Both the position numbers and the translations under genes were made by a program. A stretch of DNA of 64,000 nt from positions 2,852,001 through 2,916,000 of the forward strand of contig JAULSR010000002.1 of assembly GCA_030512295.1 (NCBI GenBank), in the 5' to 3' direction. The notes beneath the pieces were generated by a model. That model saw only the letters and a list, made by a program, of their open reading frames with translations, searched no databases and had not been told where the DNA came from. Positions 1-12,163 of the stretch are shown here, one piece after another. Every line of letters begins with the position of its first letter. The first letter of the stretch is position 1. The stretch is from Bombardia bombarda. Lineage: Eukaryota; Ascomycota; Sordariomycetes; Sordariales; Lasiosphaeriaceae.

Positions 1-525
1 GTGCGCACCGCTAGCGGCGTATCACGGCCGAGACCGAAGCGCTCAGACAGCTCTCGCCGTGCTTCTTCCAAACAAAAGAGCGGCAGTGCCAAGCGCAAGA
101 GCGGCGGCACCGGCCGCGGTCCAGGTCGCTGGCCCAAGGGCACTAAAAAGAGCGACTACGGCAACGCAGACAGCGGGCCAGGTCTCCCGCCTGGGTGGCT
201 GGAGCGCAAGAGCTCAGAGGTTGCCGTGCCGGCGAAGAAGGACGTGAAGAAGGAGGGCGCTGACGCTAAGGACACGGTGCAGGTCCAAACCCCGGGGATC
301 AGGGAGACAAAGAGTCAGAGAGGAGGGACCGAGTCGTCTTCGAGGAGGAACGGCTCCATCGGCGAAGGCAGCGTCGTGAGCAAGGGAAGGCCGTCGCCCA
401 GGTCGCAGTCCAGCAAGGAGAACAACAACCTAGAAGGGGATGTTGTCATGAGAGACGTAGACGATGCCGATGCTGGGGACATGGAAGACGACGACAAGCG
501 AAGAGAGGTAAGAGGCGACGAATGA
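1..525 (+). CDS. C-terminal part of unknown basic nuclear protein (5' end outside window)
   Basis: The frame is open from base 1 to a TGA at 523-525, so only the last 174 or so residues are seen. The visible part is low complexity: Ser/Arg/Lys-rich at the start, a Gly-Arg-Pro basic patch near residues 36-50 (GRGPGRWPKGTKKSD, reminiscent of an AT-hook), then a Lys/Ser/Gly linker and an acidic tail. This looks like the disordered C-terminus of a chromatin or nuclear protein, but no domain is visible and I do not recognise it. A good donor (GTAAGA at 508) pairs with a pyrimidine-rich acceptor (TTTTTCAG ending 723). Splicing these would replace the last six residues with the short tail KRKEAFSQTAY, so the true stop could be near 759. 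The family cannot be named from this fragment. Confidence 0.55.
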   Translation: MRTASGVSRPRPKRSDSSRRASSKQKSGSAKRKSGGTGRGPGRWPKGTKKSDYGNADSGPGLPPGWLERKSSEVAVPAKKDVKKEGADAKDTVQVQTPGIRETKSQRGGTESSSRRNGSIGEGSVVSKGRPSPRSQSSKENNNLEGDVVMRDVDDADAGDMEDDDKRREVRGDE

Positions 526-1975
526 AATACCCCCGCGCGTTTGGTTGTTGTTTGGGTTGCTTGCTAGCTAGTACGGTAGGAGTGAGGGAAATTGGAGCTT
601 TTTATGCTCCGCAAGGACGGACGGATGGGAATTATCTGAAGGGTTCTTTTTTATTTTGGGATGTGGCATTGTGTTTTATTTTTCGCAACTTCAGATTTGC
701 GGTTTATTACTTTTATTTTTCAGAAGAGGAAAGAGGCTTTTTCACAAACAGCATATTAGAGGAATTCGCTCGTAGCTTCTTGGAACAGAACAGAGGGAGG
801 ATGAGAAAAACAGCTAGATGAAGCTTGAGGACGCTGGTCTGGGAGTATCTGATTGAGAGCAGTGAGAGACATCGTCGACTTGTGGGATGTCTGCTTCATA
901 TTTAATGGGACAAATGGACAGCTGTCCTTGGCAATAATGGGTTCTTGTAGATACATGCCAGTTATTAGTTGTATTTAATAACCTCAACCGTCCAATCTCG
1001 AACTTTTGAATGGTGGCATTTACGTCATTGGTTGGAAGTTATACGAATAATCAATAAAGCATGTGGAGGTATGGATACCGTACCTTTCCCACATGTAATA
1101 CCAAAAAGGGATTAGTCGGGAGCTGGCAGGGGCCACGCCAGAGCTTCGTCACGAGTTTCTTGGCGCTTTTGGCCACCTGAGCCACCGTAAGTTTTGTTGC
1201 ACGGTATTTGAGTTTGTGTCAACCGAGAAGCGGAACGAATGGAGTTGGTCCCAATGGACGACCTAACTGAGTTCGCCAACGCTTTTTGACTTTCTTGTCC
1301 TTTTGTAAAATTTCCTCTTCAGCCTTCGAATCCTCCTTCCGTGAATTTCCTACCTGCGCGCGATCTGTACACGAACAGCAAAGGCCTGCTTTGCGCTGAA
1401 AGCATACCTGCCCTGGGTGCTATAATAGAGGCTCAGTTAAGCAGCAGCTGTCGGCCAGCACAGACGTGCTGCAATTGCTAATTAACTACCTACCCACTCT
1501 GGAATGATACGCCGTACTTAATTCACGCTACCTAACCTGATTGACTGCGATTCATCCCAGCGAACCTAACGAGGCGACCTGCTTGCCGACCTACCTAGCT
1601 CCGCCCCTCTCTTCACCTCACCTACGCCCCCAGCCTTTGACACGTCCGCCCGCCTCAATACGTCCCTGTCTCGCCTGACCGAGAGACAAACACGCATGAG
1701 GCCGCCATCGAAAACAAAAACATTAGAGACTCCTATAATCTAGCGTCGCCGTGTCACCGACGAGGCTCTCTGATACATCGAGAGTTTTGGCGCGCGGCCT
1801 TTGACGGTTGATTGCAACCAGCCAGCCGCACAGTTGCCAACCCCCCCACAGCGCCAGCCCAGCTCTGTTAGGTTGTTCGCCTCGATCGAACTGGCCACCG
1901 TTCGACCCGCCATCGCCGACTACGTCCCTCTTCACCATCACCCATAAATCTACCCCCCTTAAACCGTCGCCCAAG
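526..1975. other. intergenic: 3' end of first gene and epsin promoter/leader
   Basis: No conserved ORF is seen on either strand. The last 400 bases before the epsin ATG are C/T-rich, typical of a filamentous-fungal promoter and 5' leader. No TATA box or operator could be assigned with confidence. Confidence 0.5.
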
Positions 1976-3979
1976 ATGTCGAAGGTTATCCGAAGCGTCA
2001 AGAATGTCACCAAGGGCTACTCCAGCGTGCAGGTCAAGGTGCGCGAAGGTGTGTAGGCCCGCATCGTGCATTGCCGAATTACAACAACACACGCCTTGGG
2101 GAATTATCTGCTGACGTACATGCGTGCTGCTGTAGCGACTAGTAACGACCCGTGGGGCCCGACGGGAACACAGATGAGCGAGATCGCCCAGCTGACGTTC
2201 AATTCGTAAGTGCTTGCTTTGACACCGGGGCACGGCCCGATAACCAACGTCTCGTGCCTGCTGCTGTCTGTAGGTGATGATGCTAATCCCTCGTTTGCTC
2301 TGTGTATCAGATCCACGGAGTTCTACGAGATCATGGACATGATCGACAAGCGACTCAACGACAAGGGCAAGAACTGGCGCCACGTCTTGAAAGCCTTGAA
2401 AGTTATGGACTACTGTCTCCACGAGGGGTCTGAGCTGGTTGTTACGTGGGCCAAGCAGAACATCTTCATTATTAAGACGTTGCGCGAGTTTCAGTACATT
2501 GATGAGGAAGGCAGAGATGTTGGACAGAATGGTGGGCGCAACGATAACCCTGTTGATGCACCGCAGCTAACAAACCCAACCAGTTCGTGTTGCCGCCAAA
2601 GAGCTTACGTCGCTCGTCCTGGACGAGGAGAGATTGCGCTTGGAGCGCAGCGACCGAAAGACCTGGAAGTCTCGGGTTACGGGCCTGGAAGAATATCCCC
2701 AACATGGAGGAGGCGGCGAGCCCCAAGCTCCCCCCGCCGGCCACGAAACCGACAGATGACGGAGGAGGAAGACGCAGAGTACAAGTTGGCGATCGAGGCT
2801 AGCAAATACCAAGAAGAGGAAGACAGGAAAAAGCGCGAGAGCCGGTCTCATGTCGATGATGACGACGACGACCTCGCCAAGGCCATCAAGCTCAGTAAGG
2901 AGGAAGAGGAACGTCGCCGACGAGAGCTGGAGGAGAGCAACGTGTCTTCCTTGTTTGACGATACACCCAGCCAGACTTCCCAGCCTCAGTTTACCGGGTT
3001 TAACCAAGGCTACGAGCAAGGGAGCGCGGTCGATTTCTTCGCAAACCCGATCGACCAGAACCAGCTGCAGCCTCAACAGACCGCATATATGAACTCTGCG
3101 TACACTGGATACCAACAGGCGCAGCCGACTGGATACCCTAATGGCTTCAGCAATGGCTTTGGCGCTCAGCAGACAGCGTTCGATCCCTATGGCCAGCAAC
3201 AGATGGCGCAGCAGCAGCAGCAGCAGCCTTTCCAGGCCCAGCCAACAGGGTACAACCCATACGCCCAGCAGCAACAGCAGCAAGCTCAGCAACAATTCCA
3301 GCCGCAGGCTCAAGAATCCTCGCTTCATCCCGGGAGCAACAACCCCTGGGCTGGTGGCAGTTCACAACAGGCACTCAAGCCAATGGCCACTGGCTCCAAC
3401 AATCCATTCGCACAGCAGCAGCAGCAGCAGCAACCACAACAGTCGTTCGCCAGGCCGCAACCCTCGTTCAACCCCTCAATGTCGAGTCTCGGCAGCCTCC
3501 CAGAACAAAAGTCACTCTCCTCATTCCCCCAGTCTCCCTACGCTCAATCAACACCAAGTTTCAACGCCTCCCAGCCGACGACCCAGTTCCAGCCGCAACA
3601 ACAACAATTCCAGCCTCAAAAGGAGCCGAACGAGCACGAGGCCAGGCTAAACGCCCTGCTCGCCTCCGGAGACGGCATGGACACCTTTGGAAACACCGGC
3701 AACCTCCGTATCCCAGCGCAGCACACGGCTCCCGGCACGTTTGTCAACAGCGCGGGCGCCGGCCTGAATAGAATGACGGCTGATGCGACTGGCAACAATC
3801 CGTTTTTGAGACAGCAGTTCACCGGGATGCCGACCATATCGTACGGCGGACAGCAGCAGCCTGCGGCTACGGGCCCGGCTGGTATGATTGGATATGGAGG
3901 GCAGGGGGGCCCGACGAATAACCCGTTTGCGGGACGGCAGCAGCAGCAGAATGGGCAGGGCGATTTGATTCAGTTTTAG
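1976..3979 (+). CDS. ENT1: epsin (ENTH-domain endocytic adaptor), with a one-base frame break
   Basis: Epsins bind PtdIns(4,5)P2 at the plasma membrane, ubiquitinated cargo, EH-domain proteins and clathrin. Exons 1976-2048, 2136-2205, 2311-2531 and 2584-3979 join in frame; the third intron (52 nt) has a CTAAC branch site. The start is the ATG opening MSKVIRSVKNV, the usual ENTH beginning. ENTH spans about residues 1-150. Two ubiquitin-interacting motifs follow (about 180-195, EEDAEYKLAIEAS; about 213-225, DDLAKAIKLSKEEE), then a long Q/N-rich region with one NPW and three NPF motifs for EH domains, ending in a clathrin box-like GDLIQF. The ENTH frame runs into a TGA at about 2757 while the UIM frame is offset by one. 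One more C in the C6 run at 2730-2735 would join them into about 586 residues. The shift is probably an assembly error, since both halves are well conserved. Confidence 0.93.
2730..2735 (+). other. C6 run where the epsin frame breaks
   Basis: Upstream, the frame encodes the conserved end of ENTH (SRVTGLEEY). Downstream, the next frame encodes the first UIM. Reading seven C instead of six gives an uninterrupted protein. No GT-AG intron in this stretch keeps both halves. Confidence 0.8.
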
Positions 3980-6342
3980 GGTTGAAGGGGGGAGTGAGTC
4001 TGATGACTGGGTACGGTTGGGTACGGTACTAGAGCGAGCTCGAGCTTCTTGGGGACTGGACCGGGGAGGGGACGATGACTCATTTGTTTTTTGGGGGGTG
4101 ATGTCGCGAATGTTGTATGTTTTGTTTCTTCGTTGGCGAAGGAGCTTTAGTTGTTTATTTTATCTTTTTTTATTTTTCGTCTTGTGTTGACTGTCGTTTT
4201 GTTTTTCTTCGTCCGCGTCTTTCCCAAGGAGAGGGGGGAGTGGATTGGCTGCTGGCCTCGTGAAACAACATATTTGAGCTTTCGTTTGTCCTTTATCCCC
4301 CTGTCCCTTAGCCTAGGAGGTGGTGGGCGGTAAAGCATTGGCGATGATTGGTTTTGTTTGCTTTGTTTTGTTTCAAGGTAGGAAAAGAAAGACTTTGTTT
4401 TTTTCGGGTTTGAAAAAGAGAAAAGAATACCCTGGACTGTGTTGTTCGACTTGGACCTTGCTGTGGATTTGATTGTGAGTGAGGCTGTGTTGTATTGCGT
4501 TGCGTGTGGTGGGTGAGGAATTGGCTGCCTGTAGGCTGTGTGCGCGCGCGTGTGTGGTTGTTAAATGGTGATAGAATATCATTGTGGTTGTCGTTGGTAC
4601 GAACAGTCATCTTGTCTTTTGCCGGAAACGAAAGGGGTTTGTACTAGATATTTCTTGGCTTATTTGTATGTATCCTTTTGGGGGATATGTTGGAAGGATG
4701 ACCTCGGTATTGTACCTAACCACTGGTTTGTAGCTCACGCTTCATAGATGGGTCCTTCTCTTAGATACCTAGGTATCGTTGAGCTTTGGTTCGTTAAAAC
4801 TTAACATCGAAAAAGTAAAAGCAGTGCCTTGCACTGCTTTTTTGGCGGCTATAGAGGCCTACAGCAAACTGGGGGATTAAAAAAACAGATAGTACAAATA
4901 AATCTAAACTATCAACAACCGCATTTCTCAACCATTTCTCTTCGTAATAGGTTAAAAGCTACACAACAGCACTCTCTCGAAGAAAGGCTTCCTAAATATG
5001 TATTTAACATTGTATTTGAGGTAGGCCTTGTAGAGACGTCTTGATGTTTGTAATGGGCATTCATAGTCCTGTTGGGTATCTTAGTTGGCGGGGTTAGTTC
5101 ACCCACTTTGGTATAGTATTCGGACATGCTGCACACTTTGGTTGGTTCCTGAATTTAGCATAGAGATCTTAGCTTCTGAGATGACATGCACAATCAATTT
5201 ATCACTTGGTAACATGTGTTTTTAGCTATCTGCGGTGACACGAGCCAATTCGTCCATGGTTGCATTGGCAGGTGGGAGAAAAGAGGTGACAGCTTGGGAC
5301 CTGGTCTGGGGGACAACCAAAACGGCGCTTGCTGGGAGGAAAGAGCGGATCAAGTTAGATGGGTACCTGGACTGGTCATCGGTCGATCGGGCATCGGGAT
5401 TGGCAAGGCAGATTAAGGTTGGTCTACGATGATTGGTAACAAGTGGGAAAGAGTCAGCGTTCGACTTGATAGTGCGTTGTTGATGTTTGATAGAGCGGCC
5501 AACGATCAGGGCAGAATGGGCAGAGTCGACGATTTTACAGCGCTCAGCCAATGCTGTTGGAGAATTGAAGCTCCTGGCTGGCTAGGCAGGCGTGGCGGGC
5601 GGGTGTGGGTGACCACCACGTGATGTAAAGACTCACATTGTGTACCACCTAAGGCACCTAAGCTGGGATGTGAGCTTGGGAACAATGCAGTTCTTACAAA
5701 TAGATACTTCTGCAAACACGGTATAAATATGGTGAATCTTTGTAGCAGTACTTTAGACCCGCCCTCTCTTGTTCTCTACCTTTTTTTTCTTCGCACTGCA
5801 TTGCATTGTGTTGACCATTTCATGCTGTGGTGACTGCTTCGAGAGGTTGGGGAAACGCGCAGTGGCCAGTACCCGACACGTCGTGCTGGCTGCAGTGGCG
5901 GTCAGTGGCCCCTGGGCCTTCTGAGATCATTTTTGACGCACGGACGTCGCAGCTGTCGCGTCATTCAATTGGCCAGCAGCTTCGTGGCCCACCCGTCGTT
6001 AGGCTCCAGACTCGGCAAAAGACCTTGAGCCAGGCTCCTGGTCGCTCGCACACGACCTACCTTAAACTTCTCGCGATTTACCCTCACCCTCATCGCGCCG
6101 TCAGAACCGAACGACGGAAAAAGGTGCCCCTTCCGCTACGGCCTTGGCACCTTCCACTCAACCTCCCGCCAAGTTTGTGCAACTTTCATTCCTTTCCCAT
6201 CGAAGCTCTTTCGTTTGGCAGCTGCGAAGAGCCCACAACACAAGGCAATTCTCACGCGTAGGGCGCTTCCCTCGCGCGGCATTGCCACTCCCCTCTCGCG
6301 ACACCCTCCACCCCATTCTGTCGTCGTCCGACGCCTCCCATC
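3980..6342. other. intergenic: epsin 3' region and NUP145 promoter/leader
   Basis: No credible gene is seen; ORFs here are short and lack domains. The first 600 bases are T/G-rich, as expected for a 3' UTR. The last 350 bases before 6343 are C/T-rich leader. A perfect hairpin with a T run at 4817-4843 is listed separately. Confidence 0.5.
4817..4843 (+). other. perfect 11-bp hairpin followed by T6
   Basis: AAAAGCAGTGC and GCACTGCTTTT are exact inverted repeats around a 3-base loop, with a T run to 4843. It resembles a Pol III stop or a structured 3' RNA end. A GGTTCG that weakly resembles a B box lies about 35 bases upstream. No small RNA gene could be assigned. Confidence 0.45.
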
Positions 6343-9300
6343 ATGTCGTTCGGCTTCGGCACTGGCTTCGGCCAGAATAATAATAATCAGCAACCTCAGA
6401 CCGGATTCGGTGGGTTCGGCGCCAACAACACCACCGGCACAGGTACGTCAATTCAGCTTCTCACCTCCTGCTCGGCCAGCAGCTCATTCCACATTCCTCC
6501 TTCCCACTTCGCGCTCACTTCGGACCGCGTTCCCCGCCGCTCGAAGCCAATCTAACATATCCCAGCAGGCTTTGGTGCTTCTGGAAGCAATACATTTGGT
6601 ACTCCCGCTGCCAACACTGCTGCTCCCGCCGGCGGTATGTTCGGCGGTGCATCATCAGGAGGCTTCGGCGCAGCCACTGGCGGCTTTGGCGCGAGCTCCG
6701 GTTTTGGGGCCAAGCCAGCCTTCGGAGCCACAAACACAACTGGCGGTGGGACCGGCCTCTTCGGCGCCGCCACACCAGCTGCGACTACAAGCAATGCAGG
6801 CGGCTTTGGCGGAGGCTTTGGCGCCACCAACACAGCTGGAACCGGCTTTGGAGGCGCGACCCTTTTCGGTGCGGCCAAGCCTGCTACTACCGGCTTCGGG
6901 ACCACCACCACACCCTTCGGCGGTGGCGCCGCTGGTGGCGGCCTCTTTGGAGGCGGAGGCGGAGCTGCGCTTGGAACCGCAGCACCGGCATTTGGCGCTA
7001 CCAACAATCCTGGAATTGGCACCAATGTCGGCGACCCCCCTGGCACGGCAGTGGTCCCCTTCACGCCCACTGTCGAGAAGGAGACCAACAATCCCTCTCA
7101 AAGCAACTCCTTCCAGAACATCCTCTTCATGGAACCTTACAAAAAGTGGTCGGCTGAGGAGTTAAGATTGGCAGACTACAACCAAGGCCGGAAGACTGGC
7201 AGTCCTGGCGGCACTGGGGGCTTTGGAAACTCCGGGTTTGGTGGAACCGGGTTTGGCACAAATACCCAGGCCAACACAGGATTCGGCGCCGGCGCGTCCA
7301 CGGGCGGTCTGTTTGGGAGCAGCCAGACAACGGCAGTTAGCGGTTTCGGCACAACGCCTGCAACAACTACCGGATTCGGTGCCAACAGCGGTGGTCTCTT
7401 TGGAGGTACCAAGCCTGCCACTGGAGGACTTTTTAACAACTCAGCCTCGCAACAACAGCCTGCTGCTCAGACTGGTTTGTTTGGAGGTGGTGGCTTTGGA
7501 GCAGCAAACAACACAACGACCAATGCCTTTGGGACGAACAACAATGCCACGGCAGGTGGTGGTCTTTTCGGAGCCACGCCTGCTTCCCAACCCAAAACAG
7601 GTTTCAGCTTTGGCAACACCGCCGGCAATGCCTTTGGAACCACTGCTACGCCCTCAACAGGCTTTGGCGCCACACCTGCTACAAATACAGGAACTGGATT
7701 GTTTGGAAACACCGCTCAGACAAACACTGGCGGTGGTCTCTTTGGGGCTCAACAACAGCAACAGCAGCAGCCCGCAGCGACCGGTGGGTTCGGTGGCACC
7801 GCCTTTGGGACTCAGACTCAGCAGCCTGCCGGTGGCGGTTTGTTCGGAAGCCAGCCGAAGCCAGCAGGAGGTGGTCTTTTTGGCACAGCACCTACTGCCA
7901 CAGGAGGCAGTGGCCTATTTGGGAGCACTGCCCAGACCTCTACTCCGTTCGGCACAACTCCAGCTCAGCAGCCAGCAGCCAGCGGTAGTCTTTTTGGTGC
8001 TAAGCCGGCTGGTACTAGCGGCACTGGCTTATTTGGTTCAAATACAACTGCTCAGGCTGGCACAACTGGTGGCGGTCTTTTCAACCTGGGAGGTAACACT
8101 CAGAATCAGCAACAGCAACCACAGTCAACTATGTTTGGTGGCTTGGGCCAGAATAATCAAGCGAACAAGCCGCTTTTCGGTGGCCAGACTTCGACGACCG
8201 GTACTGGGATGTTTGGCAGCCAGCCCGCTCAACAGCAGTCGGGGCTCTTTTCTGGTAGCAACCAGCAACCTCAGACCGGCGGCCTAGGCAACTCTCTATT
8301 TGGAAACTCGCAGAACCAGCAGCAGGGCCAGCAGAATTTCTCTACGAGCATCAACGACCTCTCGGCATATGGCTCCACGACACTCTTCAGCAACCTACCC
8401 GATAACAGCATCAAGGACCCTGGTCCTCTTGCTACATCCTTGTCCGGTCAGGCGAAGCCTAAGAGTCGTTCGATCTTGCCGATGTACAAGCTTAGCCCAG
8501 CGAACACCGCTCGCTTCGGCACTCCCCAGAAGAGGGGATATGGATTCTCGTACAGCACTTATGGTTCTCCCTCAGCCCCCTCAAGTGTTAACAGCACCCC
8601 GGGCGGGTTTGGCCAAAGCCTCTTGCTGGGAAGCACCAACAAGCTTCTCAGCAAAAGCATCTCAGCCAGTAACCTGAGACGGAGCTACAATGTGGAGGAC
8701 AGCATTCTCCAACCCGGTGCATTCTCCGCGAGCTCGGGCCCCAAGTTTCTCGGCAATGGTAATGCCCATAAGAGATTGGTGATCAACAAGGACATGCGCA
8801 GCGATCTATTTTCATCGCCGATCAAGGACAAGCAAGTTCAGGACGTGGTTAACGGCCACAAGCTGACTAAGCGTGTTAGCTTTGATACAGGCACTGCTGG
8901 TGGTGGCGAGAACGCTTCACGCGACTCGCCGCGGGAATCTATTGAGACTAATTCGCCCACTACTAATGACCTCGGATATCTGAAGCCAACCACCCGTGCT
9001 ACGGCTAATGGTGTGAATGGTCAAGTCACGGCTAATGCTGCTAGTGCTGCTAGTCCCCCGGATATGGAGCAGGTCAAGGGCAATGAGCTCACCATTGTTC
9101 ACGAAGAAGACTCACCGGTCCAAGTCCGCAGCGTACCAAAGTCCGATGATCCTATGGAGCCCGGTGCGTACTGGATGTCGCCTACGGCCGAGGAGATTTA
9201 CGCCATGAACAGAGTACAGCGCCAGAAGGTGCCCAACTTCATAGTAGGCCGTGAGAATGTCGGCAGCATCGCATTTCAGACACCTGTTGACCTTAGCGGC

Positions 9301-12163
9301 CCTAACATGGACGAAGTCTTTGGCAACATTATCATTTTGGAAAATCGGTCTGCGACGGTCTACCCAAACTCAGCAAAGAAGCCTCCCGTGGGCAAGGGCA
9401 TGAATGTGCCTGCGATCATTTCGCTCGAGCACTCGCAGCCCCGCGGCGGTGCCTCGGTTTCAAGCAAGCGTCTGGAGAGACATATCAACAAACTGAAGGC
9501 CGATGAGAGGACCCAGTTTGTAAGCTACGATAAGGAGACGGGCGTTTGGAGCTTCCGAGTTGAGCACTTTACTACGTATGGGTTCGATGACGATGATGAA
9601 GACGAGGATGAGACGGAAATGGAGACTGCGCCGTTGGAATCGACCAAGCCTCACCAATTTCAGAGCCCTTCCGACGCCCTTATGGACACAGACTCGCCCA
9701 GTGTCGACCCGGATGACACGTTCGACTTCAAGATGAGCGGCCGACGTGGAGTACCGGGCGCTTTCGAGGAGGGTGCGTTATTCGACGAGGAGCTTTCCGA
9801 TATTGGTCAGCCGCAGGGTATGTCCTCCCCTGACCCCAACAAGGCTGATGCTCCGATTCCTTCGCGCGAGTGGCCCGAGGATGAGAGTATGGCGGATGGA
9901 CAGGACCTATACCAACACGAAACTTTCGAGCAGGAATTCCAGCATGGATCGGTCGATGGGCAAGATGATTTCACGCTCTCTCGATCTGCCAATAACGACA
10001 GCCAAGTGCCCGGTGGCATTATGAGGGCGAGAATGCGAGCTGTCAAGAAGTCGACGGCACCTACGAAGATTGAAGTCACTGGCGGAGACGATTGGACACA
10101 GATTCTGCAGGCCAGTGTCAAGGCACCGCGGACAATGGACCGCGCAACACTTCGGGCTCTCAATGAGTCGGGCGCTATTTGGGAGATGAAGGATCGTGGA
10201 AGCCCGGCTCCTCAACAGCCGACTGCATCTGATGGAACTGGTTTCGCCACAAGCATTGACCTGATGAAGTCGCTATTTGAGCAGGCGAAGGGCCCCACTC
10301 CGCCTGCGCAAACAGCGCCAGCCAGAGGTTTCGTAAAGGTCGGTGTTTAGTTTTGTCTCCTAGTTTCTTTACTCTTCAACCCATGGCTTAGGCGGTTAGG
10401 TGCATGTTTTGTGATAGCTTTTGTATTTATAAATTTCATGAACGCAGACTAATATAAGTCATTTGCTTCTTTTAGTGGCCCTATCAAAAACGCGCAAAAG
10501 TTGATGCCGAAGATGGCGTCCAAGTTCCACGACCTACCTGGGGCCCCAATGAGGTTTTGCTCACAACGCACCATGGCGAAACCAGCATCAAGCCGGCGGA
10601 TGACAGTCTGCCCATCACGGGAACCTTTACGGGCATGAGCAAGAAGCTCACCCAGCTTCAGCAATACATCGACAGCACATCAAATGACGACCATGGCCAT
10701 CAAGCGAGGGAACCAGACCTCCGCGAACTGGCCCAAGGAGACCCCGTTTGGGAGCTGGCTTCGCTACTCTTTGACAGCAACGGCTCCAACTTGCCTGCTT
10801 TCTGGAGACAGACCGTCTCAGAAGCCACAAACCGCGCTCTTGCTCAAGCATCTACCCCTGAAGAAAAGGCGATTATTTGCCTGTCGGGCAACCGTGTGGC
10901 GGACGCCTGTGGCCACTTGCTTGAGAGCCGCAACTACCGTCTCGCCAATCTCGTCGCTTGCATCGGCACCCAGAGCAAGGATATTCGCGCCCAGCTAAAG
11001 GATTGGCGCGACTCGAATGTCCTTGCCGAGTTCTCTGAGCCGATCCGCGCCATCTACGAACTTCTAGCTGGTAACGCATGTGTTTGTGCGGGAGTCAAGA
11101 ATGTCCCCATTGAGAACCGCGTCAATTCCTTCACCATCTCTCAACGTTTCGGCCTGGACTGGATGCAGTCCTTTGGACTCCGTCTGTTCTACGCCACGGG
11201 GATGCCGGGAGGCAGCACGACGGCAAACGACGTCGCCAAGGCTGTGCGCGCGTTCCGATCAGACATCGAGCAGGAGCGAGAGTCGGAACCCAACTGCCCG
11301 CTCTGGACGCTACTTAAGATGTTTGCGGCCCAAGAGTTTGACTGGTTGGACCAGCGGCTCGGCTGGCTGCTCACCAAGGCGATCCACGCGACGGGCAGCG
11401 TGTCGTTTGGGCCCGACGCGGCGCAGAAGCTCGACATGGCGTCGCTGTCGTTTGCGTCTGCGCTGACGGTGCAGTCGTACTGGGTGCCCGCGACGTTTGT
11501 GCTGCTGCAGCTGTCGGACCCGCACTCGCGCGAGGCGGCTGTTAGGGATCATCTCGGGCGCCACGCGCATCTGATTGGCAGCTTTAAAGACCCCAAGAGC
11601 GCGTTCGCGGCGCTGCGCGGGTTCGGCGGCAGGCCGGTGCCGGAGAGCTGGATCTGGGAGGCCAAGGCGCTGGACTTTAGGGCGAGGCAGGATGCTAGGC
11701 AGGAGTTTCTGGCGCTCGTATGGGCGGGCAATTACAAGGAGGCGAATCATGCGTTTGTGCACCGTGTTGGGCCGGATCTGGTTATTGAGAGGGACTTTGC
11801 GAGGTTGGTGAGGTTTGCGGAGTTGCTGTTCAAGGTGCGCAAGAGTTTGCCGGACTGGGAGCGGGCGGCGGCTGTGTATCTGTTGTATCCTCTGGCGTTG
11901 GCTGAGCGTCAACAGCAGCAGGGAGATGGTGCGGCGGCGTCGGGTCCTGCAGATCGGTTTGATGGTCAGCTGTTGGAGGGCTTGGTGGCGCTCCGGGCGA
12001 CGACGCATGGCGATGTGCGCCAGGAGGCGGCGATTGCGGATATGGCGGAGGGTTTGATCAAGGCTAAGGGGGGCATGGTGTGGATACGAGGTTGTACCAG
12101 TTGTTGCCGGAGGATATGCGGGCTAGGTACTTGAGGAGTCGGGCGCTGGATACGATTCATTGA
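6343..12163 (+). CDS. NUP145: NUP98/NUP96-type nucleoporin precursor (NUP145)
   Basis: This precursor cleaves itself into an FG nucleoporin (Nup98/Nup145N) and a scaffold Y-complex subunit (Nup96/Nup145C). Exons are 6343-6442, 6569-10338 and 10476-12163. Residues up to about 620 are FG, GLFG and GGLFG repeats with Q/N spacers. A Gle2-binding (GLEBS) motif sits at about 207-240 (WSAEELRLADYNQGRK), matching the human core EELRLEDY. The autoproteolytic domain covers about 898-1037, beginning GAYWMSP and ending at EHFTTYG, where cleavage is expected between F and T. An acidic linker and the helical Nup96 domain follow. The uninterrupted frame stops at 12134 with a foreign tail; one extra G in the G6 run at 12068-12073 restores an end reading RLYQLLPEDMRARYL and a stop at 12161-12163, about 1852 residues. 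The first acceptor is CAGCAG, so two in-frame splice forms are possible. Confidence 0.95.
12068..12073 (+). other. G6 run where the NUP145 frame breaks
   Basis: The open frame ends in MVWIRGCTSCCRRICGLGT, unlike any nucleoporin. The next frame, reached by one more G, gives a charged helical C-terminus (RLYQLLPEDMRARYLRSRAL) of the expected kind. Confidence 0.75.

Noticed and set aside
6215..8287. Long Pro/Ala and Gln/Leu-rich ORFs overlapping NUP145 in other frames
   Set aside because: Shadows of the FG-repeat coding sequence.
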